Source of the DNA: Acanthococcus lagerstroemiae | Taxonomy: Eukaryota; Arthropoda; Insecta; Hemiptera; Eriococcidae | Length of the DNA stretch: 64,000 nt | NCBI GenBank assembly: GCA_031841125.1 | Contig: CM063108.1 | Span: 4,819,683-4,883,682 of the forward strand | Direction of reading: 5' to 3' | Part shown: positions 33,225-45,271 of the stretch, in pieces | Layout of the letters: each line of letters opens with the position of its first letter | How positions within the stretch are numbered: the stretch's first letter is position 1 | Made by a program: the position numbers and the translations under genes | The notes under the pieces: generated by a model | Database searches by the model: none | What the model saw: only the letters and a program-made list of their open reading frames with translations | Told to the model about the DNA's origin: nothing

Positions 33225-36200
33225 TTAAAATAAATTCTATATTTTACACTCTTGCCAGTGATAGTTAATAAATAATAACTCATTATATTTTGTCAACAAA
33301 TGTTGCTTTTGCCTCCCTTTTGCTTAACAGCGGCCATTTAAAAAAAAAAAAAAAGTTGACCCGAAACAAGTTTTTTAAACTGTCTTTTTGCAACCCTAAT
33401 GTATACAGTGTCAATATTTTGAAAATCAGAAGTTGGCAACCCTAAGAATGGCCTCACTAACATTAATTTATTGTGTACTATGTTCACTTAATTAAATACT
33501 CGAACTTCAATAATAATGACCAAATAACTAATAATCTACAATCTAAAATGATGGAATGGTTTTAGTTTTGCCGATTAGCCGTTTGGTTTTACAAAAACAA
33601 ACTACAGTTGGATAATTTTATAGTTTCATAGGAGGCAGCACTGATGCATGGCTCAACGTTTACCTAATTAATTATTCTTGGCGTTGTCTTCTCGTCGGCT
33701 TTAGGCTGTGTCCGTTGTGTGGATCATGTTGTGTGTCGTGAAATGATTAATTGTTTGTGCTACATCACATGGACATGTGAGGTCCTAAATAATTAAATGC
33801 GAGTATGGTTCTAATTATAACGTACTAACATCAGAAGTTACTAGTGCACTGATAAGCGATGTGATTTTGGTAATATCGTTTGGTGTAATATGGATTGACT
33901 ATTAGTTCAGTTCGGCTTCTGTTTCACCCCGCAGCTCTGTGGTGTTCCTCTAACACTAAATCACGATCGGTCATTGGTTCGTCTATGAGCAACAGCAAAA
34001 TGCCTCTACTTTCCATATATCTTATGCAGTTTGCAATGGATATGGAATCTGCGGTATGTACGTCACTTCTTCTCTTGTCAGTGTTCTGGAGTGCAGCGAT
34101 AACAAGCGCGTATATTCCTCATGGCTAATGGATGAAATTTTGATTCACAGATCTGAGAACTAGAACTAATGCTGCTATGATACAGACGGAAATTGTACGA
34201 CGCTAGGCTACCGTATTTCCAGGTTACAGATCACCCAGTTGGTACCTGGACAACTCAGTGAGTAGAATTTCAGATTTTTGATTAATTTGAACTGCTTGTA
34301 CGTATATACTTTCAAAAACTTGAATCTTTGAAAATACGCCACCGGTTATCAAGATCCAACTGATCCAGGTAGACTATCTGAAAAATTTGAAGAATCTTGG
34401 TATTTTATTAGTGTTAAGGTTGTTGCATTAACTAATTACGAGTATTTACTGCGACGAAATGGGTTTCTTATTGAAGTAGCTTCTACATACATACAAATAG
34501 TAAATCTCCGTTGCTAGCTGCGGTTTCAGAAGTACAGATGACCAAGTGAATAAGTTTGAAGTGTGTGGGGAGCTGGTGACTCGATAGCATTATGTTATGA
34601 AAGTCTGATGACTGCGGTGATTAGGGCTTGTAACCGAAAAGATGAATATAAATGTAACCCCATACGTGACAGCTGAAAGAGGTTGGTTTTGTGGTTGCTA
34701 TTCCAAAAATTGTTGGTTCGGTTTATCAATTGTGATTACAATTACGGACACGGTTTCAATCGGTTATTGGTTGCTATTGGTTGCAGTTTTGCTATTATCA
34801 GTTATCGATTATTGCGCGTATTTCAATTATAGTTATCGGTGAAACTTCGTGGATTGTATAACTTGACCACGCTCAGCAAAATATTATAAATTAGTGAAAC
34901 GCTTTGGTTATGGTTATTCACGGTGATATAATATTTCATTTCGTTATACGGGTTGATGCGGTCGTAATGTTTGATATGTAATGATTCGTGTACTTCAGTT
35001 GCAACCTGTGTCAAGATCGATTGGTTTGATGAGGTTATGGTTCGTTATGCTGGTAACAGCTGTTACTGACGGTATTGATTGTGACTTGACGTCAGTTTTT
35101 CTGATAGTCCTGGTGGTATCCTGAAATCATTTTTCCGTAAATGAATACTTGTCCATCACTATACTTACCATTCAGAGGCAATCACTGATAGCGAGGTACG
35201 TACGTTTTACGTTTTCGCTTATACAACTGACCTGTTTTAAAAGCACGATTGTGATCAAGTGACATATAGTATCCTAATTTCCTCAGCAAAATTAAGAATC
35301 TTTTCAATTTCAGTTGTTCTCTAGTTAAGCTGTGATTTCACATAGATTAACCTCAATGCACTTTACAATCTAATAAGTTGATTAATTAATAAGATTGATC
35401 TAAGACAGTGTCAGTTTAATGGAGGTAATTGGAGAATAATTGAAATTGAAACGAGTGTAACTTGTTACTTTTTTAGGATAGGTACTCTATACTTGATTGC
35501 AAAAATGGCTCCAGTAGTACTGAGATGCACTTCTACTGAAGGGGAGGGGAGGGGGTTGATGATAATATCCCCAACAGTTTTTGTCTAGCCAAAAAAAAAA
35601 ACACGTTTTTTATTTATTTACATTGGGTATGGGAAGCTGAGGTGATCCAAATGATAACTTTGTACCCGTTATTCCTCTACTCTCTCAGACCAACACCATT
35701 GGTATTTAGAGTATTAACGAATACTAGGATGCAATCTTATAGCGGGTGTTGTCCCTTCCCTACCCCAGAATCGCCTCCACTGAATGGTACTTTTTAGCTG
35801 TCATATATGCGATGAAGTAGATTTATATGATTTAGAAAACTGATACATATTGATGTAAAGTTCAGTTTTCTCATGATACCGAAATTCTTATTAATTTTTA
35901 TTCATGTCATGTATCTTCAGTTCCTCACAGAACCTTTCCAACTCGGCTTCCATTAGTAAAAATCTCAGGTTGAATGAAAAACTTTTTGAACCCTATACAT
36001 ATACCACATCAACTAGCGATAAACGTTTTAACTACTCACGTGTACGAAACGCAGTTACGCCCTTTGAAGAAACGTTGGTAGGTAGTTCTATGTAGGATAA
36101 CCTGACAATATCGTCATTAATCACGAGAAGAAGGCGGATAGCGTCGCACGATGCGAAATTAAGGAAATAACAAGAAGTATAAACGTCTCAAAAGGTTAAT

Positions 36201-36240
36201 AAGGCCTCTTTTGTGCCGGGGGTAGGTATATTGGAGGTAT
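33225..36240. other. no gene seen
   Basis: Mostly non-repetitive AT-rich DNA with short open frames only. The stretch near 34640-34850 has TTGGTTGCTATTGG-like repeated words. No coding or RNA family was recognised. Confidence 0.45.
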
Positions 36241-36760
36241 ATAGTGTATGTACCCCTTTTATTCGTCGGATAGATCTCGCCGCCAATAGGGTTTCAATTT
36301 ATTGCAGGGGTGTTGACAGGTAACACCGTCGGTGGGACATTGTGGGTTTCGTTGTTCAGTTTGAAACGGTGTGTCACTTTTTTAAGCCTCAAAAGAGATA
36401 TCTGACGTGCGATGAAAGCTGCGAAACAGGACTCCCGAAAACGTAACGGAGTCGAATTTCTTCGTCCTCGAGGGAAATAAAGTCGCGAGGAGAGGTTACC
36501 GTTGATCGACGGAGACGTCACTCTCGAGGAACGTTTTGATGTTCATCGGGTGGGTGTTCGAGCTTCGAGCGTTGATGTTATTTATCGTGCGGAGCTGCGG
36601 GGGAACGCCAATGACACTTTTCGCTTCATCATTTCAGGTTATGCGCCGCGATCAGGTGTACGTGTGGAGTGTGGTTCATTTCTTGGAGGTCAATTTCATA
36701 GAATGCGATGGAAATAACGGTGAGGAATCTTCTTGAGGAAAGGGGTGGTAATTTTCACGG
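36240..36760. other. CpG-rich patch, possible exon or promoter region
   Basis: CpG density rises sharply at about 36390-36640, with overlapping open frames on both strands. A pyrimidine-rich tract ends in CAG at 36638, and AACGGTGAGG, a donor-like site, follows at about 36717. The 81-bp piece between could be an exon, but its translation is not recognised. Nothing else confirms a gene. Confidence 0.22.
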
Positions 36761-37214
36761 AATGAAATGATATAGGTAACTTTTCAGAAATATTAAGTAA
36801 TCTGTCATTCAATTTTCACTTTTCTCGAAGGGGGATTCGTCTACGCACCCGTCAAAGTCATATCAGACAGTTTGACAACCTATAATATGATTCTCGAATT
36901 CCGTGCTGTCGCCTCGTGTAACGTACGTGTGTGTTTTATTACGAGTATTTCATTTTGCTGAGCACTTGGGTTTCAACTGCAGCAGAATAATGCCGAGGGA
37001 GTTCGTTAAATTAAATGTACCTACTGTGTGAGATGTGACACCCTTATCAAACACCTAACTACTGCTACAACAGTCCGTGAAAGAGGTAACTGTAACTGTT
37101 TTTTTTTTTTTTTTTGGTTCCGTGTTCGCGATAATCCCGACTCTTATTGATGATCTGTCTTCGCTTAGTTGTCCTTTTTAATGTCCATGTTGTGAGTGAA
37201 CTTGGTAAATTCTA
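36761..37214. other. no gene seen
   Basis: AT-rich spacer with a T run at about 37099-37115. Confidence 0.4.
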
Positions 37215-37331
37215 TATTTAGGGAGTGCCAGTTCACAATTTCTTCCTTCGTAATCCACTGAAGATGGCATAGCAGCCAAAAGTGCTCTGGTCTACAGAAA
37301 GAAGAAATTGTGAATTGGCACACCCTAAATA
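37215..37331. mobile_element. short MITE-like inverted repeat
   Basis: TATTTAGGGAGTGCCAGTTC and, in reverse, TATTTAGGGTGTGCCAATTC. Both continue into ACAATTTCTTC, giving arms of about 31 bp around a 55-bp loop. No target duplication is certain. Confidence 0.7.
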
Positions 37332-40152
37332 CAGAAGAGAATACTCGTCCTTTACCTCATTTTAAATCTGGTCTGATTTCCAGGCTAGTAACTTATTTAC
37401 AATTGATGGCGAAACATACAAAGAGGTCATCAACAGTCTTTACTTTTCAGTCAAGAAATGAACCCATCAGTTGCTGTATGTGAATCAAAACCACTACCCA
37501 GATGAACTTCCCCTTGGTCATTTGTATCATAAAATACGCAGTCTTACTTCATGAACCTTCTGGCCGCTCACCGTCCGTATCTAATAAATTTACTGTGAAT
37601 TGAGGTAACCCAAAAGTAGTGGTCTCACGGTTGCAAATGGTGTAGTTTTCTTAGAGTGAATGTAACAGATATCAAATATATGAACTTCTCCCTGACAGTT
37701 AAAGATGAACATGGGCTAAACTCACCTTTATAACGTATAGTCATCACTCTCGGTTAAGTTTCTGATATTTGCGGCTGAGTGGGAAGACAGTTTTGAACAA
37801 TGTATCATTTTGATCCGTGCTTTGATTTTATCAAAATGGAGCACGATGTTTTGGAGATAAAAACACTCAGATAACCTCGTTAGACATGTGTCACAGTGCT
37901 TTTTAACTACTTTCCTTTTACCTTTACTTCTCTCTCATTATTTACCGTGAAATGATTATGTATAATCATCATCACTTAATTCAAATTGAGTAGTATAAGT
38001 ATGCCTGTAACTCGAGTGTGAAACAAATCTAATGACCTACCCCTCCTTGAATCATACTATGAGGGGTCAAGGCAGCTTATAATCGTTGAATGAGGCCCTT
38101 TGAAACAATTCTGTATTAAAACGATGTAACATTTCTTATTTTCTGCCTTTTTCTCCTTTTTCTTTACCGTTTCCAGTTCTCGAACCTTTCTCTATCTTTA
38201 CCAAAGTATTTTTCTTCAGTATTTGTTAAATTGTTTTTGTATGTCATTTTCTTTCTCTTACCATATTTTTAATGATTTTTCTTGTGTTTTCGAATTTTCC
38301 TATCTTCCTGCTTCTTAGTTTCAGTCGCTTCCCCTGCGAATTAATGTTAAATTCAGTCATACGTTTGGACTCACGTTTACTCTAAATAAGAATCACTCAG
38401 AATCGATTCGGATTTACTAAGACAATCTGTTATAACTTTGAGAACTAATTCCTGTTCTGTCATGAGAATTTCATTGTAATATCTTCCTTTTTCTGTTATT
38501 TTTTTTATTCCTCTGTGCCGGTTTTTGGTTGTTTTTTCTCTTTCCTACCCTATCTTCTACGTTTTTTGTGTCTTTTTTCGTTTCCTCTTTTTTTAAGGTT
38601 TTTGCGAAGCAAAAACCCGATTTTATTCATTTTTGGCTATTTGCATGTTTTTATTTTGAAGACGTAGTCAATGAGCGAATAAAATTTTGCTTACATGAAG
38701 ATTTGTTGGTTCAGTACATTAAAAGAATGTACTAAGCGACAGCTGTGTTCATATTCTATTATCATAGTATGTCATGATATTGTCTTCGATATGATTCATT
38801 GTTCGGATATAGAACGTTTGGAGCGCTATAATTCGAAGATCGAAAAGCGATAAGAGATGTTTTAATTAGAAAGGACTTGGCGTTCATTAAATAGCGGTGG
38901 ACTTGTAGCTTCTAGGTAAATAGTTTTTGTTTTCGAATTGTTGTTGAATTCGTCGTTTAGTAATTTATCCAATTTATGATGGGCTATACTAGATGACACG
39001 AGAATAAAATGACAAAATATACGCGAAGGGACATTAGCTCCTTAGTTACTTAGTATACTCTCTCCCTTAATTTTCAATACCAACATCATAGTATTTCAAC
39101 TATGAAAATACAAGTACATAGTTACTTATAAGTTAGAAAACAGGAAGCTGTTCTGTGAAATAGGCTGACTTTCATAGGGCCGTAGCCATAACGTGTCTTT
39201 TATTTATTTTTTATTTTGGCACTATTTATGTTATCTTTCTGCTTTATCCACTTCAGTTTCCATGGAAATTTATATGTAATTGAAAAATACAGCTGCTGTG
39301 GAAATTAATGATAAGGGGGATGCTGATGATAACGATGATGATCTCATGTCTTTATATCTTTATATTTGTACACCTTATGTCTTTATTTATTGTATCTTAT
39401 CGGTTCATTTCTTCAGTGAGTAATAACGGGGGGAGGGGGCGTTCAAGTTTTTGATAGAGAGAAAGGGTCTGTATTTAACCATGGTGGCAACCGCATTCAA
39501 CCAGGATCTTTTTTTTCCTTTTCTTTCACCGTATTTAAAAGGCTAATAAATAAAAGTTCATACTCGTATTTTTAATATGATGTCTTCATGTCTGTGTTTT
39601 TATGGTAGACGAGGAGAGAGAGGTTCGGTTTTCAATATGATATATTATGTCACGATATTTCCCTTCTTTTAGAAATGAGGTAAAGGAAAAGAAAGAAAAC
39701 ACAGAAATTCGACGCTTCTGTGTCAGGAAAAGGGGAGAACTAACTTATAGTGTTTAGAAAGAAGAAATTTAATAATATGTTCCCCGGAGCCATTGACATG
39801 CGTATTAATTTGATATAATTTCCCTAGAGACTGTATTATGTATAAGCATCATGTGTTTCGCCTCGCTAAAAATTTGGAGTGGGGTACTTAATTCTGATCA
39901 TGATTCGGCCTTTGACCCGAAGTAAATTTTTATGAAAATTTATATACGTTAGTGAATGCATTAGTTATTTTTACTTTTGTGCGTCGCTGTCTGTATAAGT
40001 CGTATAATACTGATACAGTGAAAAGGAGATTCCCATCATTTTCCTTGTATATTCAAGGTGACTAGACTTTAAGGTGACTCTTTCATCTTTCATTTGTAAC
40101 GTCTTGGGAGTGTACTTTGAATTTTAGTATTTTTCTTTCGTCCTTCTTATAG
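37332..40152. other. no gene seen
   Basis: AT-rich, non-repetitive sequence with T-rich runs. It is compatible with an intron. Confidence 0.45.
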
Positions 40153-40275
40153 ATGGTGGTGTGGTGGGACGTATGGCGATGCACGCATGCCAAAGTGGCC
40201 CCTATGACACCGTACCCCCGGCCACAGGAACTACCCTTTCGAGTATCGCATCAGTCACCGGACTCGCATCAGTGT
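40153..40275 (+). other. candidate coding exon, unrecognised
   Basis: A pyrimidine-rich tract ends in TTATAG at 40152. GC content then jumps for about 120 bp in an otherwise AT-rich region. One frame reads GGVVGRMAMHACQSGPYDTV, then PPATGTTLSSIASVTG. Another frame is open from ATG at 40153. I cannot name a family. The 3' boundary is unclear because no good GT donor marks it, and the frame simply fades into AT-rich sequence. If this is an exon, it is the only cellular coding sequence in the window with splice-like support. Confidence 0.3.
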
Positions 40276-41604
40276 TCGTCCTTAATTTCCAACTTATTTT
40301 TCCAAGCTCTCCTTTCTGGCCGAGCATTCTGGCGTATTTCCCCATTTTGACCACAGTACAAAAAAATGTTCCCGTCCGTCAAATTTCAGAGGACATCACG
40401 CGTGAACGAAAAAAAAAATGATCGAGTTTTCTACATTTTCAGAATAATGAAAGTCTCACCAATTGAACTTACCTGTGACCAAATGAATGTCATATTGATT
40501 GTACAGTTTTTCGAACCCAGATATGAACTTTAGAAACTTTATACGTTTCCTTGCCATGTAGGCTCTAGCCAGGTCAAATTATCCATTCGTGAGCCGCAAA
40601 CGAAACTTGTGACCGAGTAACGAAATAACCCTTATTCGACTATAGGTCGTATTTCAAATTCCTGTAATCGCGGGCTCGTAAATTAATCGGCATTCGTCGC
40701 CCTAGCGAATGTCGCGTGCATGAAAATCCGGACTGAATCGATGGGCCGCGAGTTTGGAAATAGCAACTTTATATACCGATTCCTCTTCATGATATCCCAG
40801 TGGATCAGGGAAGCATTAGATAACAACTTTTAACCTGCAAGCAAAAGTGGTCACATTCGACCGGCTTGCATCATGTACGTCCAACTATGGGAAACACTTC
40901 CTGTTAACGATCAGTATAATTATTCATTCTACTTAGGTACCTACTTATTTTCTACATTGTTAGTTAACGTGTCAAAAGATAATTTTCTTTCTTTTAATTG
41001 CCTAGGTCGATAGTACATTTACTTTTCACAGAAACATTCTGGCGTAAACGATTTGAATAATTTTGCGAAAAAGTCACCAGCTTTTGCAGAACTAAAATTC
41101 TGATGTTTATAAGCCCTCTTCCCCCTTCTAGAAATGTAATTCTATCTCTTCTTAGACCGAGTTGGTATTTATTATTCCCTCCTGTCCCTTTGTCCAACTG
41201 CTTGACATATTTGACAGATTAGACTTATTCATCCAATTAAATGGCTTTTTCGCAAATATTAAATGAAGATCCATTAGACGCATTAGTTCAAATGTCGATC
41301 GCATTCGACTAGAGCTTATGCTCCGAGGTTTCAATCGACGGTGGCAAAAATTTCTAAATTATCAGCGGCTGTGCCGCTGTCGGCGTCGGTCAGATTTGGT
41401 AATTAGGGTGCGAATTTTTTTTCTACCGAAAAAAATTAGTTTAAAAATTCCTTTCCAAGTTCAAAAAAGTAAGTTTCGAACAAAAAAAAAAGTTCGCTGT
41501 CAGTTAGTTATAAGTCAAGAATGCATTCTTCCTCACTTCCTCAATTTCCGTTAAATAGGAGCGAAAGATTTGATTCAGTTAACTCCCATGTGTCAAATGT
41601 AAGA
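40276..41604. other. no gene seen
   Basis: Non-repetitive spacer. CpG is mildly raised at 40590-40760. Confidence 0.4.
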
Positions 41605-41690
41605 CAGGGTGTCTAGCGACTAGGAAATCGGGAAAAAACCGGGAAATTAAATCACCGGGAATAACCGAGAAAAAGCCGGAAATTTGTCAA
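41605..41690 (+). mobile_element. left end of a CAGGGTGTC-family DNA element
   Basis: Starts CAGGGTGTCTAGCGACTAGG, then several GGGAAA/CCGGGAAA words, and is cut by the R1-like insertion. It shares end sequence and the GGAAAA-type subterminal words with the elements at 46138 and 51963. Its right end was not found. Confidence 0.5.
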
Positions 41691-43165
41691 ATGAGTGCAT
41701 TCACGACAACAAATTAGACGGCCTACATGATAATCAGTTCGCTTATCGAAAAGGGAAATCAACTGAAGGCGCAGTGAGCAAAGTCATGAGTACAATTGAC
41801 AAAATGAAGCAGGAACATAGGCACGTACTCTTGTTAAGTTACGACGTGAGCGGGGCATTCGATCGTATTCTCTGGTCTGCCATTATTAATAATCTCTATC
41901 GACTTGGAATCCCAAATAACATAATCGGAATAGTAACAAAATATCTCAGGAACAGGGAAATACAGGTAATAAAAAACGACGAGATATTAACGGGAAAAAT
42001 CTTAACGAGTGGTGTCCCTCAGGGCTCTGTGATCGGCCCTACCCTTTTTAACTTAACGATAAGTCAGCTGCACAAACTTAAATCGTTCACAAATCTCGAA
42101 CTAATCAGCTACGCTGACGACTTTCTTCTTATTGCCGGAATCACATCGAACGCAGACATAAGCAAAGCAGCAAAGTTAAACACGAGTCTAGAGGAATCGA
42201 TTAAAAAAATGGGACTTAAATTTAATGAAAATAAAGTTATGGGGCTATTGATCTCCAGGAAACACGATAGGGAAGAAATCAAAAGTAAAATCAAATCTTT
42301 AATCAAAACTAATGGAAAAGAAATTAAGATGGAGACTAGCATAAAATACTTAGGCGTCTTTATTGATGAAAAGTTGAACTTCTCTGAACACGTACAGTAT
42401 ATCAGTAAAAAGATTCAAACATACTACAACGCGTTTAGGGCCCTATATGGCAGAACTTTCGGTCTCAACTTTAAAAACAGAATTATTTTATACAAAGCTA
42501 TCTTTGACTCCATCACGGAATACTGTTCAATTGCCTACTTCACTAGGTTATCTCTGACCAATATAGATAAGCTTGTAAGACTACAACGTGGGATTCTTAT
42601 CGGAACAATTAGTGCTTACAGGACGGTCTCTTATGCCGCAGTCTACGCAGTGTCAGGGATTATGCCCCTTGATCTAAAAATCAAAATGCGAAACGAAATT
42701 AAAACGCTAAAGCAAGAAGAGGATAATGACCCAAAAACAAAAGCCGAAAGGATGCACGAAATTAAATTCAAATACATCGACCTCTGGCAGTCTAGGTACT
42801 CCGGGTCGGCGACAGGTCGCAAAACCTATAGGTTCATTTCTGATTTAGAACTAAGACAGAAAATGAAGCATTTCAACACTAACTTTTATTTCACCCAAAT
42901 CCTAACAGGCCACGGGAATTTCGCGGAATACCTAAATCGTTTCAGTATTATTCAAGGGGCACACTGCAGACAGTGTAATTTTGGTAACAAAATTGACGAC
43001 GTTAATCACACGCTCTTCGAATGTACAAACAACATTATAAATGTGAGAAGGAATAACATAAAAATTAATTCGGAAAATGTAAACCTCACTGAACTAATGA
43101 AAGAGAAATTTGTTGAGGTACACAATTTCGCAAGTGAGAAAATGTCTAGAAAAGTCAAGTTATAA
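41684..43165 (+). CDS. R1-like non-LTR reverse transcriptase, 5'-truncated
   Basis: A 493-codon open frame encoding most of a reverse transcriptase plus the C-terminal region. Visible in order: YRKGKSTEGA (21-30); SYDVSGAFD with the first catalytic Asp (52-60); SGVPQGSVIGPTLFN (109-123); YADD catalytic motif (143-146); FNENK (180-184); KYLGVFIDEKLNF (221-233); and a CCHC cluster (C428, C431, H442, C447) preceded by a LTGH motif. There is no RNase H. This arrangement fits the R1 clade. The endonuclease domain, ORF1 and the first part of the reverse transcriptase are missing. The frame starts with TTG, so no natural start is present. The remainder is uninterrupted, which suggests a recent insertion. 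Confidence 0.9.
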   Translation: MSNECIHDNKLDGLHDNQFAYRKGKSTEGAVSKVMSTIDKMKQEHRHVLLLSYDVSGAFDRILWSAIINNLYRLGIPNNIIGIVTKYLRNREIQVIKNDEILTGKILTSGVPQGSVIGPTLFNLTISQLHKLKSFTNLELISYADDFLLIAGITSNADISKAAKLNTSLEESIKKMGLKFNENKVMGLLISRKHDREEIKSKIKSLIKTNGKEIKMETSIKYLGVFIDEKLNFSEHVQYISKKIQTYYNAFRALYGRTFGLNFKNRIILYKAIFDSITEYCSIAYFTRLSLTNIDKLVRLQRGILIGTISAYRTVSYAAVYAVSGIMPLDLKIKMRNEIKTLKQEEDNDPKTKAERMHEIKFKYIDLWQSRYSGSATGRKTYRFISDLELRQKMKHFNTNFYFTQILTGHGNFAEYLNRFSIIQGAHCRQCNFGNKIDDVNHTLFECTNNIINVRRNNIKINSENVNLTELMKEKFVEVHNFASEKMSRKVKL

Positions 43166-43330
43166 AAAAAAAAAATTATTATAAGCTTACACTCGTACCT
43201 TAGTAATGCATATTTGTATACTTGTTTAATGTTATGTATAACAGGTGACCTACGGGTACAGCTGAAAAACAGATGTAACGGCTGCCCATAGGTCAACCTA
43301 AGCCCTGTTGAACAAACAATAAAGTACCTT
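41690..43330 (+). mobile_element. 5'-truncated R1-like retrotransposon insertion
   Basis: Covers the reverse transcriptase frame and about 165 bp of 3' untranslated sequence ending near AATAAAGTAC at 43320-43330. Typical target-primed truncation removed the 5' part. No clear target duplication was identified. Confidence 0.75.
43241..43309 (+). other. 3' UTR stem-loop of the R1-like element
   Basis: GACCTACGGGTACAGC (43247-43262) pairs with GGCTGCCCATAGGTC (43280-43294), with ACAGG and CCTGT closing outside. Similar 3' stem-loops in some LINEs are recognised by their reverse transcriptase. That role is inferred. Confidence 0.55.
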
Positions 43331-43575
43331 TTGACGGGGGGGGGGGGGCGGGAAATTTTCCAAATCGCCGAGTAGTTTGGGAGCCCTGAATTTTTTTTTG
43401 TAAAAGAATTAAAGATTAGGCCTGTTTGTCTTATAATTAGTAAAAAAATCACTCTTTCGAATGGAAAAGTCGTTAAGCATTTATTCTTAGTGCGGGTTGT
43501 CGAAAATTAAGAATATAAGTAGAAAAATTTGCGAATATCTCAGCAACAACTTTTCAAAGTGCATTATAACTTTAT

Positions 43576-43727
43576 GGAGTAAGTAGGTCCTTACCCGATT
43601 GAAGCTAGCGTCTCGGAAGACGCCATTTTACTCTCTCGGACTCGCTGCCGTCGCGTTTTTAATATTAATTACATATTACTAATCAATTATTCCACGGATT
43701 TCAATCGGGTAAAAACCTACTTATTCC
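43576..43727. mobile_element. MITE, about 152 bp, GGARTAAGTAGG ends
   Basis: Left GGAGTAAGTAGGTCCTTACC and, in reverse, GGAATAAGTAGGTTTTTACC. Both continue into CGATTGAA, giving arms of about 28 bp. The interior is CpG-rich and non-coding. The target duplication is uncertain. Confidence 0.78.
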
Positions 43728-43984
43728 TTTTTTTATTTGCAGTCAGGACTTGAGCAGTGTGAATTTCTCAGTGTAGGATTCGGTGATACTCTTAAGTTAA
43801 TTTTGCCAAAAGCAGCAAACGGATGTCATGGTTAGATTTTGGAACAAATTAGTCGATCAAGTTGTCACTATGACATCAATTTTTCTTCAAGGTGCAAAGT
43901 CGTGCGATCTTCGTACTGGTCAAAAAAAAAAAAAAAAAAAAAACCCGCTGGAAGTAATGAGGAAAAGGTGACCTAAGTATCGAT

Positions 43985-45270
43985 GGATGGGCCTGCTGTA
44001 TGCTGTAAATCTTAAGATGCTGCGAGAACTCCAAACAGAATTTAAGAAAGATCGAGGTACTGACCTCCTTGAATTAGGAAGTTGTGGGATTCATGTAGTT
44101 CATGGTTTACTGAAGACAGAGTTTACATCAATCTCGTGGGGCCCAAAGAGTTTTTGATTGCCTTATATTACGTTTTCAAAGATTCTCCGGCACGACGTGG
44201 CCATTTTACCAAAATAATTGAATCAGACGTCTTTCCTCTGTCATTTTACTTTACCCTATGGACGAAGAATGAGAAGCCAACCACGCGAACAATCAGTCTT
44301 CTCCCTCATCTATGCAAGTGGGTACGTGAAGTTCAGAACGAGAGCTCCAAGAATCCTTTAAACAAAAATCATCGAAATTTTTGCAGAGTTGTTTAATGTC
44401 TTCCAGATCCTCTCCTAGTTGCTAAGTTTGTACTTTTTGCTTCTATTGCTTCTGTCGTCGAACTATGTCTGACAATGTTTCAGTCAGAAAAGCCTATGGC
44501 CTATGGCCCTACTGCTCTTCGAGCAATTAACTTCTCTTACCACGGCTCTTATGGAGCGTGTAGTAGAAAAAACTGTTCTCGAGAAAGAATTGACGGTGAA
44601 TCTATCTTACTAAAAAGGAAAATCTTATTCCAAGCAAAAACATTTATTTAGGTTTCTCTGTCAAAACGGCTCTTTAAAATGATTCATCATGGGAGAAAAT
44701 TCCTGATGCAAAGGTTCAAGGATCCCGCAGTGATTATCAGCACAGGTCCTTGTTACAATGATCCGCAAGATCCAGGAACGGTCTCCTTTAACTCACAAAA
44801 TTGTTTGAGGAATTTCTTGTCTGGATCCGGTAGCAGTTGTTGAAACTCTTAATCTCGCAACGGAAATACTCACGTCCAAAAATATTCTAACAGGCTCCGA
44901 AGCAGACCGCATTAAAAGCGCCTTCGTCGCTTTGGTGAAGCATCCGTCGACGATTAAAATACTTGAATCGTCTGACCACAGTATGTCACGGCTTGATTCT
45001 TTGTGGATGGATCTTGTAGAAACAGCATCCTCCGTTATGACTTCCAAAGATGACTTAGAAGACTTTATTAAGATGTCGTTGGCACTGTTTCATGGCAATC
45101 CATCATTAGAACGTGGTTTTTCATTGAACGCCGCTTGATTTGTTGTGAACCAACATGAGGAATCTCTGATCGGTATTCGTGCTGTTTACATGGGCATCGC
45201 TGAGCGGAGGTAGACGGGCAATACTTACCCCCAATTTCTTTCTTTCTTTCTTTCTTTCTCTCTTTCTTTT
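43985..45270 (+). pseudogene. decayed hAT-like transposase
   Basis: Fragments in changing frames appear in transposase order: LRELQTEFKKDRGTDLLELG, then SCGIHVVHGLLKTEFTS (about 44014-44125); FLIALYYVFKDSPARRGHF (44150-44210) with VFPLSFYFTLW; DPLLVAKFVLFASIA with FQSEKPMAYGP (44400-44510); ETLNLATEILTSKN (44840-44880); and the C-terminal LERGFSLNAA, then FVVNQHEESLIG (45108-45170). The last block resembles the dimerisation tail of hAT-superfamily transposases with RNase H-like folds, and the 'AKFxxF...FQxxxPM' pattern is typical of insect copies. An A run near 43922 and numerous frameshifts and stops mark a dead gene. I am confident of a transposase and less sure of the superfamily. Confidence 0.6.
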
Positions 45271-45271
45271 T
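45236..45271. repeat. (TTTC)n microsatellite with T run
   Basis: TTTC units followed by a T run and a G run (about 45273-45284). Confidence 0.85.
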
